DNA of 64,000 bases from positions 508,501-572,500 of the forward strand of contig JAEMWC010000012.1 of NCBI GenBank assembly GCA_016490735.1. The letters are read 5' to 3'. The notes beneath the pieces were generated by a model. It had not been told where the DNA came from. It made no database searches and saw only the letters and a program-made list of their open reading frames with translations. The stretch is from Pachyseris speciosa (Eukaryota > Cnidaria > Anthozoa > Scleractinia > Pachyseridae). The stretch's first letter is position 1, and each line of letters opens with the position of its first letter. Below, one piece after another: positions 55,101-64,000 of this stretch. Position numbers and translations under genes: made by a program.

Positions 55101-55965
55101 CCGTGCTCGTACCATCGTGCTCTGCTGCGAACAATAGAGCCCTGAGTTTTAGCATCCGTTATTTTGGCTAGTTTGGATTTTAATCTATCCATTTCTACTT
55201 TATCGCATTCACTGTAGGTTGCTTGTAGTCTGTTCTGAATATTAATCAAATCCATTTGAAGGGCCGCTTCTTTATCTCGCACTCTCTTGGCTTTGCGTTT
55301 AGAATAATTGATCGTAAAAGCCCTAATTTCCATTTTAACCATTTCCCAGAACAAGCCTTTGTCCTCTACTTGTTGATGTTTTTCAGCGAATTTGGGGAGT
55401 TTGGAATTTAACAATTGGACATAAGTTGTATCCGTCAGTAAAGATTTGTTGAACGTCCAGAATCCTGGCCCCCGAGGGGGACTACTTTGGTCAAAAGACA
55501 TATTAAGAGCTACAGCGGAGTGATCAGAATGTATGCTTGGGATTATTTTGCATTCTCGAAAGAAACTACTCAGATTTTTGGAAACAGAGGTAATCGAGTC
55601 GGGTTTGGATTTTCAAGGAGGGGTTACTCCAGGTGAAGCCGCACAGATCTGGATTCTTAAAACGCCACGAGTCCACTAAATTGTTTGTTTTGATAAAAAC
55701 ATGTAAGGCAACGACGGAGGATTTTCTTTCATTGAACGGTTTGCCACCTCTTTTGTCTAGGCTTTTTGTCTAGCCGTGACTGTATGCTATTTTACCACCC
55801 CATTCGGTTTCCCACCTTTTGATTGTCTCTGGTGTGGAATAGGTTTCCTGAAGGAATATAATGTCGGACTTTTGGCGACTTTTGGCGAGTATACTCGGTG
55901 TAAACATTTCTATAAATTGTTCATGGGAAAGACCACTCAAGTGCCAACAGCGATCAACTCATGGC
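52102..55965 (-). mobile_element. L1/Tx1-like LINE, reverse strand, 5'-truncated
   Basis: In the reverse sense the element ends with CAATAAAGTTGTTA and a 14-base poly-A (poly-T at 52102-52115). It has a 3' UTR of about 360 bp, a long RT ORF, and a damaged endonuclease at the 5' side. No clear target duplication was found. Confidence 0.8.
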
Positions 55966-55980
55966 GAAGAAGCTAGCCTG
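52479..55980 (-). pseudogene. L1/Tx1-like LINE ORF2 (endonuclease remnant, reverse transcriptase)
   Basis: At the 5' end FLQETYSTPETIKRWETEWG (about 55860-55800) and TRLDYLCFQKSE, SIHSDHSAVAL (55600-55505) are endonuclease pieces with an internal deletion. The frame 55501-54473 carries RSRARWYEHGEKNSKYFFNL, SMKSNKTPGSDGLTSEFY and NWRPVSLLNVDYKILTK. After a frameshift near 54540 the 686-residue frame to 52479 has TQTGYVKGRYIGESIRLIKD, VFLDFEKAFDSIEWD, RGVRQGCPLSGMLF and the catalytic LSQYADDTTAF, then a C-terminal C-x2-C...H...C cluster (YCPFCPSETHTIWHLFIDC). Only one frameshift breaks the polymerase, so it is fairly young. Target-primed reverse transcription is the family's mechanism. Confidence 0.9.
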
Positions 55981-57099
55981 AATTTTCTAATTGGTGGGAA
56001 TCTTCATTTATAAGCACTTACAAAAGCACTTCTGACAGCAAGCTTAGACAGTTTTCTTTCAAATTACCATGCTCTTCTAGTAACTAGAAACATTACCAGA
56101 AATTCGAGTCATCGATCATATTTCATGCGGAACGGCTTTTCAAAATGGCGGACGAAAATTACAAGGGATTGTATGGCGTGAAAAACAAATTTCCAAATAT
56201 CTGATCAGTAAGTGAAGATGATCATCTTCCCCCGCTCCTAGAAGATAGAGAACGTATTTGAATGCATAAAAATGATTTTTGTTACGCGGTTTTCGAATGA
56301 AAAGTTCGGACAAATTAAGAAACAAAAATTACCTTTAAAGAGACCCCAAATCTCTCATGTCGTCTTAAATTTCTGTAAATGTTCCTCAGGAAAAGCTCTG
56401 TTTCAGTGCTAACACTTTGCTTGAATTCATCTTCCACCGCTCTCGACTGCTTCAAATGAAGACAAACCTTTATAAACCAGCCAAAATATCCCATTTATCG
56501 ATAGGAAAGTTCGGACAAATCATCCGCTTTCAAAGTGTATTTTATCGCGGCGCTGTGAAGGAGGTACTCGTTATAACAATGCGAATAAAAAGGAAGAAGT
56601 TCGTCATATCGTCTCTTTCCTTAGTTGTTGTTTTGGTGGCCATTTTGTAAATGTAACCAGGCGATTTTCTTTGCAAGTCCGCTTTCCATAAGTACAACAG
56701 GCTACTAGCAAAAAAACTTATTTTATTTTAAAAATCATTTGTCGCTTGCGTAGGCATCTGAACAAGCTCTCTGTCGGCGATTTCTCCTTGCTTTTAAGTA
56801 TCTCTACCAGAAGTAGCTTTGCTCTTGCTTTATATTTTTCTTCCAGCTTTAAACTGGTTGAAGACCTTCAAATCATATGCTATTTGAGACCCAAACTGAG
56901 TGAGTCCTCTCCCTCGTATCTCTCCGATGATTGCGTTATAACTTGCATAAATTTGCGTTACGCTATTGGCAATTTGATACCACTGAGCATGATCTATAGA
57001 TTTACGATAACCGCAGGCTAAACAGTATCGCGTGAACGAAATGACTAGAATTTCTGGTAATGGGAATTAAAAGTCTTTGGTATTATAAATGACGATCGA
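55981..57099. other. Non-coding between LINE fragments, nothing recognised
   Basis: About 1.1 kb with no supported gene; open frames at 56417-56650 and 56746-57021 lack recognisable motifs. Confidence 0.4.
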
Positions 57100-57975
57100 A
57101 TGCGTAATTTGCAATGAACCTGACTCTATAGAACACACTTTTTTAACGTGTCCGAACTTTCAAAAAATTGTTAATGATTGGCCTTCTTTTTTAGAAAATC
57201 CCCTTTGCGCATTTTTTGTACAAACTCGTACGTAATCCAAGGAACGTTCTTGTTTTGAGAATTTTTTTGTCTTTAGCTGTTTAGGGGACATGCTTGTCAA
57301 TACAGTCTAAAAGCTCATTTATCCAAAACTCCCTCATTTCATTTGGATCAAAGAAAAGACTAAGGGCACCCCATTGCCTTTGTTGAACGTCTTATAGCAC
57401 TCTTCTTCATCGAAGTTCTTAAAACTTGGAGTCGTGATAGTCTGAACACTCCCATGGTTTGAAAAAAAAAAAAGGGCTTTGCTTACTAGGCAGATAAGGG
57501 AATGGTCGCTTAGACCTAACGGCAAGACTACTGAAATGCGTACTTTATCTGGAGTATTGGTGATATTCATAAGTCAATTAAGACTGAGACTAAACAATAA
57601 CTATCGCCAATGGCTCTGTAATCTATTGATTTAAGCTGTAAGAATAAGTTTGGGAGAGTTTGGATCTGCAGTGCCTGATAGCATGTTGACATTCATATCG
57701 CCGACAAGATAAAGCTCTAGATTCAAATTCTCGCTTTTACCAATTAAATTTTAAAACTCATTGAACAGGTCTGGGGAGGGGGTGTGGAGAAAGGGGGGGG
57801 GCGGGGGGCGGCTATGAGATCTATACCAGGTACGAACAAGGAAGGGTCTAGAGACTGAGGTTTACTTATTTCAACAGTAAGACATTCAGTAAGACCTTCT
57901 GAAGATTGCTACGTACGTAAAAAGAAACCCCAACGCCCATTCAAACATTGAATTCTCGATCTTTTCGAACAATTT
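57100..57975 (-). pseudogene. CR1/L2-like LINE endonuclease fragment
   Basis: Right to left: SVSRPFLVRTWYR, LELYLVGDMNVNMLSG (nuclease Asp/Asn motif, about 57710-57670), NITNTPDKVRISVVLPLGLS and SDHSLI (nuclease His, about 57500), FKNFDEEECYKTFN, WINELLDCIDKHVP (about 57330-57290). The order is that of an APE-type endonuclease and the linker before RT. Several stops and shifts; no RT follows. A poly-G/A-rich stretch (about 57770-57815) interrupts it. Confidence 0.7.
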
Positions 57976-57983
57976 CAAAACCA

Positions 57984-58117
57984 AGGGCCAGATTCACGAG
58001 GAAATCCTAAGTTAAGATGTATCCTAAGTATTGTTTTCCCGGCCCACAATAGCCCATTGTTAGAAAACAATACTTAGGACACATCGTAACTCAGGAGAGC
58101 TTCGTGAATCAGGCCCC
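57984..58117. mobile_element. Palindromic MITE
   Basis: GGGCCAGATTCACGAGGAAA at the left end and its counterpart ending TTCGTGAATCAGGCCCC at the right pair over about 54 bp (including AAGTATTGTTTTC against GAAAACAATACTT) around a 24-bp loop. No coding capacity; no target duplication is obvious. Confidence 0.85.
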
Positions 58118-58332
58118 AGGTATGTAAAATTTTCGTGACCATTAATCATATAAAATTTTGATAAGTTAATGACAAGGATGTCAATCTTTGCATAAGTCAT
58201 TAAGACTCTAAGTTCGGTCAATGTATCCTTTTAAACTGTTAACAATAACACTGCCACGACTAAAATGAACAACCTTACACTTGCAAGGCCATCAGCACAG
58301 AGCTGGATACCTCGCACTCCACGACGAAAACC

Positions 58333-58862
58333 AGTGTATGGCCATGTATGCCCATGTATGGCCATGTACACCAATGTATAGCCCTGTATGCCCGTGTAAG
58401 CCCACGTACACCAGTGTATGGCCATGTATGCCTGTGCATGGCCATGTATACCTGTGTATGGTCATATACACCAGTGTATGGCCATGTATATGTATACCCA
58501 TGTAAACCAGTGTATGGCCATATAAGCCCGTCTATGCCCATGTACACCAGTGAATGGCCATGTACACCCATGTACACCAAGGTATGGCCATGTATACCCG
58601 TGTATGACCATGTACACCACTGTACGGCCATGTATACCCGTGTATGGCCGTGTACACTAGTGTACGGCCGTGTATACCAGTGTATGGCCGTGTACACTAG
58701 TGTACGGCCGTGTATACCAGTGTATGGCCGTGTACACCAGTGTACTGCCGTGTATACCAGTGTATGGCCGTGTAGGCCAGTGTATGGTGGTGTATGCCAA
58801 TGTATGGCCATGTATTGCTGTGTATGGGCATGCATAGGCATGTATAAGGCTTTTCATGGCCA
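58333..58862 (-). repeat. 20-bp satellite array, short inverted block
   Basis: About 530 bp, 26-27 copies of GCCATGTACACCAGTGTATG and variants, the reverse complement of the unit at 42541-44790. It sits in mirror position next to the right TIR. Open frames on both strands are repeat artefacts. Confidence 0.95.
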
Positions 58863-58864
58863 CA

Positions 58865-59418
58865 CTTATTAGAGCACGGTAAACCACTATATGGTAGTTA
58901 CACTACGTATCTACGATGTTTACTTGCATATGCGGCGGACCAAAGTACTGTGGATTCGCACATTACGAAAGGTTGCCTCGTTTGGAAAGCTTCGCTTTCC
59001 GATTTCCGAAGTTTATTCGTTGCCCTTCGGGCAAAGATCATTGCTCCCGCGGCCAGCGTCAGTTGATGCGGCGATCGGGAGATATAGAAGGATATGGAGG
59101 CAGAAAACGCTCACAAATCAGAAGAATTTTATTTCGACAATCTTTATCGTACAAAGTAAACATATTTTGGAATTAACAAGGTGAGGCTTTGTCATGTACG
59201 ATCGAACAGAACTTCTCTGCACCCTGTGATCATATGGAAACCTGCGATTGAAAACTATCCCACAATATTTGTAATTCCGACAACGCGCGTGTACATTTGA
59301 CATTTCCGCTGACCGAAATTTATGGGGATAAGACCTCATGGATATAACTGCGATCGTCTGCGATTATATGGAAACAGCTCTCTTTGCGATCGTCTGCGAT
59401 CATATGGAAACCAGGCTT
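58865..59418 (-). repeat. Right TIR of 17.3-kb element
   Basis: ATTAGAGCACGGTAAACCAC at the inner edge is the exact complement of 42508-42527 (GTGGTTTACCGTGCTCTAAT). Further matches include the AAAGTAAACATATTTTGGAATTAAC and CATGTACGATCGAACAGAAC regions. About 110 bp of inner sequence are present here but missing in the left copy. Confidence 0.8.
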
Positions 59419-59778
59419 TAAACGATCGTATGGTTCGTTTAATTTATTCAAGATTTCATAGAGCGAACGCAAATGTTGAATGATAATTATCTGAATTCTA
59501 TTATTAGTTTCCGGACCACTGTGGCATGCATTTGCATTATTTCAGTTAAACACTTTTCTGCATCTTTGCTTTGTCCCCGTGAGTCACGAACAATCAGAAA
59601 TCTTTTGAACATCTTTTAAAAACTAATTGGTTCTCTCGCGTCTGGACCTGGCCCTAAACAGTTAAACAAAGATAGCTATAGACGAAAATCGATGGGCACT
59701 AACAGCCAGAGGCTTGATTTTTTTACAGTAGGTGTTCATGTTCACCATAATTAGTGGATGAGGTTAAGTAGCCCTCAT
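59419..59778 (+). other. Resumption of the GFRP-downstream duplicated block
   Basis: From about 59430 (GGTTCGTTTAATTTATTCAAG) to about 59610 (CACGAACAATCAGAAATCTTTTGAA) the sequence follows 2705-2830 downstream of GFRP copy 1. No gene. Confidence 0.5.
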
Positions 59779-60225
59779 CAGGGATACCCAACTGGCCAAA
59801 TCAACCAATAGTTGTTGATAGGCATTTTTAACTACCTTATGGTGTTTGAAGTCTGTTTAAAGTAATGTTTTCGTTAGCTAGAAGAATTTCATATATTCGG
59901 ATTCCTTAGCTGAAATTTAAATTGTCCGAAAATGTTAGGAGACAAAATCTTCCTTTGAGATAATGCAAGCTAAAACAAACTTTCCACGAACTTTCTACGG
60001 AACTATTTTCTTTCCGAAACTGCTAGCAAACTTTTTTGACTGCCAAAAACAGCAATTATGACCTTTCCGAAAACCTCGGGAACTATGATTCCCCCACTGC
60101 GAATCTTTTAGGCCACGTTTCAGTTACGAAAATCCAAGTGCACTCTTTAATCGACGCCGAAAGCCTAAGACGAACTACCCTCCAACGAACAGATATCAAC
60201 AGAAACTTGTCGTTGGGTGCCCCTG
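59779..60225 (-). mobile_element. hAT-like MITE, copy 2
   Basis: Reverse complement of the 4280-4706 element, roughly 80 per cent alike by eye, with ends CAGGGATACC and GGTGCCCCTG and CCTCAT duplicated at 59773-59778 and 60226-60231. The ORF at 60036-60320 crosses it and is not a gene. Confidence 0.8.
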
Positions 60226-61385
60226 CCTCATGGTGGAGGCCAGATCGAGGTTTCGGCATCGGTTATCTGCAGACGCCGATCTCTGTCTTTGGTTTGTTTG
60301 TTTGTTTGTTTGACGATTGATTTTCTCCAACACAGAATCGCCGTTGAACAGCCACAAGTCCTCAGTGCTAGATTCAAAAAGCATTCTATGAGTGCTCACT
60401 TTGGAACTCAACATCACGATGGCAACAGGCTCTTGTGCGAGCCCAGGCGATAGTAATGACAATCTTTGCATGGGAGATACCGCTTTCTGAAAAGTCGTTG
60501 GGCGTTCGGCGGTATGTAAATAAAAAATTGACTGATCAAGGGTTTGAAAAAAGAGGAACCGTATATTCTAGATTTAAGGCGTTTATTTAAAAATCGGTAG
60601 TTTGTTCCTGGCCTTTATTTGAATCCAGGTTTCATCCGGGTTCGGCGTTTATTAATGAACTGCAATAAAGGCGGCCATTAAGTCCCTATTAATTGCTGTT
60701 CAATGCGCGGTTTCCTCCCAGAAAGGACAACTCATGAAAAGTTTTTGATACCATGTTCAAGAAAAGAAAAATGTGGGAATATCGATTCATCAAAGAGTCG
60801 GTGTTTAAAAATAACGAAACCATTTTGAGCCACCTTAAATTGATCTTTTACTGACAGAGTAAAGCTCATGTGCAAACCTTTGCAGTTGCGAAGAGCTGAT
60901 GTGCAGATGGTTTTACGACCAAGTGTTTTGGGACTAAGGCCAGCTTTGCGTTAGTTAGAATATTGTCATTAGACTAGATAGTAATCTTGATTCTCGGCTG
61001 CAGTCTTCTAAAGCTTTCAATATAAGCACTACGCCTCCCTTGGCAGGCTTTTGACTTTGTGGCAAATAATAATTACATCTTATTTCATTCATTTACCGCC
61101 ACGCTTAAAATTTACCGTCTCATGCACTTCGTAGCACGAAACTTCACTCACGCGGCATAAAGGATTATTTTGAAATGTTTGGAAACTTCAAATCAGATGG
61201 GACGTGCGATCCAGCAGGAACTGCTAAGAATGTAATCGGGACATAAGCTTGTGAAGAACTTGCGCTTAATTTCTTTGCTGACTTATCAAAAGTTGCTTCT
61301 ACAGCGTGAAAAGCACCTTTGTAAAGTTTCCTCGTCTGGCATCAAGCATGTCATGAGCAGCAGAAGATACAGTGAATAAAAGTTA
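60226..61385. other. Downstream flank of the GPCR gene, no gene recognised
   Basis: Holds a short (GTTT)n at about 60293-60312. No convincing ORF or RNA. The last few hundred bases are the likely 3' UTR side of the GPCR. Confidence 0.45.
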
Positions 61386-62399
61386 TCAGTGTGCAAAGTC
61401 TTTCATTTCCCTTACTGCTGCCCGTTTGCTGCAAGAGGAGTTTAGAAGTTCTTTCAAACCATTGCGATAACTTTGAACAAATGTAAAACAAATGATCGGA
61501 TTGACCATGGATGCAGAATAAGCAGTGAAAAAGGCAACAAGCCATGTTACCTTGTAAACTGCACAGGGAGGCTGTGTGTCATATTGCCAAAAGACGGTCA
61601 CTATTAACAGCGGCAAATAGCAAGTGTAAAAGGCAGCCATAAGGCTGAACGCCATCTTTATCGCTCTCCGTTTTCTCTGATTTCTCTGACGCAGTTGTGA
61701 AGTACACTGAATAACTTTGTCTTTTCTTTCAAGTGTCACTGCGATAGCACTGTATAAGGTTGTCATCATGATAAAGGGTGCAATCTAAAATAGAGCGGTG
61801 TACACCCTTAGAAAAACGAAAAGGGCATCAGTGATTTTAGCATAATTCACCAAGCAGATAACTCTCTTGTTTACTTCGAACGTCTCGTAAACGTGTAAAT
61901 CATATGAATTAACTGCCATCGCCACAAACCAGGTGGAGGCGATCACAATGCGACGAGCTCCAGACGAGACGAGATGAGCTTTCATGGGGAAGACCACGGC
62001 CACAAACCGATCGACAGCGATCCAAACAAGGCTTTGTATAGAGACGCTGAAAGAAACGATTTCCAGAAAAATTTGCAGTTTGCATAAGATTGATCCTGCC
62101 GTGTCACCGATGGAAACATCCCAAGCATCCTTTCCAACTCCTGAAACATTAACGGGAATGCTTATCGCTGAGAACACAAAATCGGAGACTGCCATGTTGA
62201 CAATAAAGAGATTTGTGATGTTCTTGAGTTCTTGACGCTTAGACACGATATAGATAAGAAGAAAGTTTCCAACCAAGCTGAAGAACAAAATTATCGAGTA
62301 ACCGACTACTTGCCCGATTTTAACTGGGTATGTGGTAACGAATGGGCCACATACGGAACGCCTGAATGATTCGTTGCTAAGATTTGCTGACATTATCAT
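61386..62399 (-). pseudogene. Class A (rhodopsin-like) GPCR with one in-frame stop in TM5
   Basis: A single-exon frame of 337 codons has seven membrane segments. Landmarks: N-glycosylation sequons at N6 and N9; N45 in TM1 (LVGNF); D73 in TM2 (MAVSDF); C106 and C182 for the extracellular disulfide; D130-R131-F at the end of TM3; W157 in TM4; P208 in TM5; C260-Y-L-P263 in TM6; N300-P301-I-I-C in TM7 (Tyr replaced by Cys). Glu113 occupies the position where amine receptors have Asp, so an amine ligand is unlikely; a peptide-type receptor is a guess. Codon 205 is TAG (61785-61787), with the same frame continuing intact. This is a recent pseudogene, a null allele or a base error. A long palindrome lies about 300 bp upstream. 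Confidence 0.8.
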
Positions 62400-62691
62400 A
62401 CCCGTGTTTCGTTCAGCTTGCGGTTGTCGTTGGCGCTATTTTTAACCGAATCTTTCGCAATTAATGTTTTGGAAGACGGTGAGATTAAATTTAAAAGGTG
62501 TTGCTTTCTTAGGATACGGAAACCTCAGATGGAAAACTAATAAACTTTTGAGAAAGTAATAACTCCTCAGTAATTATTAATTGTTGATCTTTTTTTTTCC
62601 CATTGTTCTGTGAACTAATCCATTTTAGTGGTACAATGGCAGACGTAATCTTTAAAGGTTTTAGTATGAGGGTAGCTATAAGGACAAAAAC

Positions 62692-62925
62692 AAAGAAAGA
62701 AAGGGAAATAATATGAAGAGCTGGTGACACATTGGAAAAAAGCACTTGTTAAGAGGGTGTTGCACATTATGCTAATACATTATAGAAAAGTACATCAACA
62801 AGTGATTTGTTGATGTACTTTTCTATATTATATCAGCATTATCTGCAGTACTCTCTTAATTAACAGGTGCTTTTTCCAATGTGACATCAGCTCATCATAA
62901 AATTTCCTTTTCTTTCTTATGAGCA
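62692..62925. repeat. Long palindrome (hairpin) upstream of the GPCR
   Basis: Arms of about 110 bp (62692-62801 and 62807-62925) around a 5-base loop GTGAT. The inner 21 bp are perfect (TATAGAAAAGTACATCAACAA and its complement); outward, GTGACACATTGGAAAAAAGC pairs with GCTTTTTCCAATGTGACAT, and GAAAGAAAGGGAAAT with ATTTCCTTTTCTTTC. Mismatches increase outward. It may be a foldback MITE or a source of hairpin RNA. Confidence 0.85.
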
Positions 62926-63316
62926 TTTCCAGAGTTTTTAAAACCGGCCCAGCCGGTGAAGTGAATTTTCCTTTGCCAGCGACGCCAGCGCAATGTATCC
63001 TTTCTGAAGAAAAGAGTCTTAAGACGTGCAGTTTGGAAATAGTATAATGATCTTTTTAATTATTTTCAATGTTTTGAACTGCAATTTTCTTAATCTTTGT
63101 TCGGTGTTTCAACCATCACATTTTCTACCACAAGTAATTTCTCGAAATTTTCCTCAACAAAAGGTCTATCGAACTATTTGTTTCAGCCCTTCCTGAAAAA
63201 TCTCGCATATGAATGTGCTGAGGAGTCATTCATAGTCTTTCTCGCAGGTCATTGTATGTTAATTAGTTTTAGGATAGAGCTCACTGTACTTCAAAACAGT
63301 GAAATATTATTATGAA
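62926..63316. other. Non-coding, nothing recognised
   Basis: No gene or repeat structure supported; the frame at 63097-63315 has no known motif. Confidence 0.4.
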
Positions 63317-63565
63317 GCCTTCCAAGGGATGGAAGTGACATACGACACGGCTCCGAAAACAGGCGACAATCTTCTCCCAAAACATCGACAACCGACAGTG
63401 GCAGAAAACGCGCGACAGTTTGCAACAGCGCGGACAATATTCACTTTCCATTCCTATTTGTTTTCGTTGCGACAGCGACATTTGTCCCTAACGAAACAAG
63501 CGACAGAGTCGTAAACAAGCGACAAAGTGACACCATGACCACCCCTTGGAAGGCCTCTATTATCG
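63317..63565. mobile_element. MITE with GCCTTCCAAGGG termini
   Basis: The left end GCCTTCCAAGGGATGG and right end CCACCCCTTGGAAGGC form 16-bp inverted repeats with one or two differences. The interior repeats GCGACA/ACAGCG words (about 63360-63530). No target duplication is obvious. Non-coding. Confidence 0.65.
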
Positions 63566-63699
63566 CACCGAATATTTACGTCTCACAACCTTACAGGGAT
63601 AACCGTGAAAACAACATTTCTATTACATATATTATTTTCTTTTTTCGTTTTGATTTGGGCCTGATAGGTACGATTGCATTTCCTGCCGGAACTTTACAT

Positions 63700-64000
63700 T
63701 CACTTTAACTTAACTTCATTAACTTTATTCACAGTAATCAGGTACAAAAGGTTCAGTCCGTCTCCGCCCACAAATAGCAAAGGCTAATCGCGGTGGGCGG
63801 AGCAACACGCAGTCCGTGGTTAACCGATCAACTAATCACATAAACAAATAAAATAAATTACAAAGGAAGTACAACAACTAGAACCATTAACAATTACCAG
63901 TAATTATCAGTACAATCACAATGCATACTACAACAATATTTGATTAAAGGAATGAAAACAAGATGATATGAAAACGAAAATAGGCGGATAAGAAGGTTAA
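63700..64000 (-). mobile_element. LINE 3' end with (GTTAA)n-like tail, running off the window
   Basis: In the reverse sense the element ends GAATAAAGTTAATGAAGTTAAG (+ strand about 63704-63733). CGATTAGCCTTTGCTATTTG upstream matches the similar end at 22236-22345. It probably continues past position 64000; no ORF is visible in this part. Confidence 0.45.

Larger units (their letters stand above)
42102..59418. mobile_element. 17.3-kb structure with long TIRs and subterminal satellite (host of nested elements)
   Basis: The left tip AAGCATGGTTTCCATA and right tip (reverse sense AAGCCTGGTTTCCATA) are flanked by TA at 42100-42101 and 59419-59420. Inverted repeats of about 440 bp (42102-42540) and 550 bp (58865-59418) share TCGATCGTACATGACAAAG-type and AAAATATGTTTACTTTG stretches and GTAAACCACTATATG. 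Each is followed inward by the same 20-bp satellite in opposite orientation. Between them lie BEL element 2, LINE pieces and a MITE, all apparently later insertions. No transposase of its own is recognised, so it is probably a non-autonomous DNA transposon with a possible TA target. Confidence 0.65.

Noticed and set aside
56141..56190. Similarity of ATGGCGGACGAAAATTACAAGG to ATGGCGTCGAATTATAAGGG at 4051
   Set aside because: Short and AT-rich; flanks do not extend the match, so chance is likely.

Overview
The window looks like nuclear DNA of an invertebrate animal, most likely a cnidarian and probably a stony coral. That taxon is an inference from AT-rich DNA, single-exon genes lost among repeats, and the retroelement mix (BEL/Pao, Ty3/Gypsy, CR1/L2-like and L1/Tx1-like LINEs, tRNA-headed SINEs). 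No ribosomal RNA gene, functional tRNA, CRISPR array or bacterial-type operon is seen. Host genes are few: two GTP cyclohydrolase I feedback regulatory protein (GFRP) paralogues, 1893-2183 and 32284-32589, and a class A GPCR, 61386-62399 (-), with one in-frame stop.

From left to right: low-complexity tracts and a small hairpin MITE; GFRP copy 1; a giant inverted repeat (arms 3038-5244 and 6930-11467) around a LINE 3' end; a DNA transposon with a retroviral-type integrase and an OTU cysteine protease (12577-16969, 5-bp TSD); a 7.3-kb segment bounded by inverted arrays of a hairpin-forming repeat (about 17900-25158) holding fragments of a protein kinase, a ZAD-like zinc domain and a RecQ-like helicase; a BEL/Pao element with identical LTR segments (25292-31503); GFRP copy 2; a damaged Gypsy element (32943-42022) carrying a LINE, a SINE, a Crypton-like exon and a 105-bp minisatellite; a 17.3-kb structure with about 450-550 bp terminal inverted repeats and subterminal 20-bp satellite (42102-59418) into which a second BEL element and several LINE pieces are nested; a second copy of a hAT-like MITE; the GPCR; and a long palindrome upstream of it.

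The main insight is that GFRP copy 2 is the far end of a segmental duplication. Its 3' UTR and downstream DNA match those of copy 1, but are split by two large insertions, Gypsy at 32943-42022 and the satellite-TIR element at 42102-59418. The match resumes at about 59430-59610. Copy 1 is therefore an empty-site reference that fixes insertion boundaries and target duplications.

All similarity calls are by eye. Family names are firm for BEL, Gypsy, LINE, OTU, GPCR and GFRP, and tentative for the Crypton-like exon, ZAD-like domain and DNA-transposon superfamilies. Nearly every transposon ORF is broken by stops or frameshifts; some may be assembly indels.
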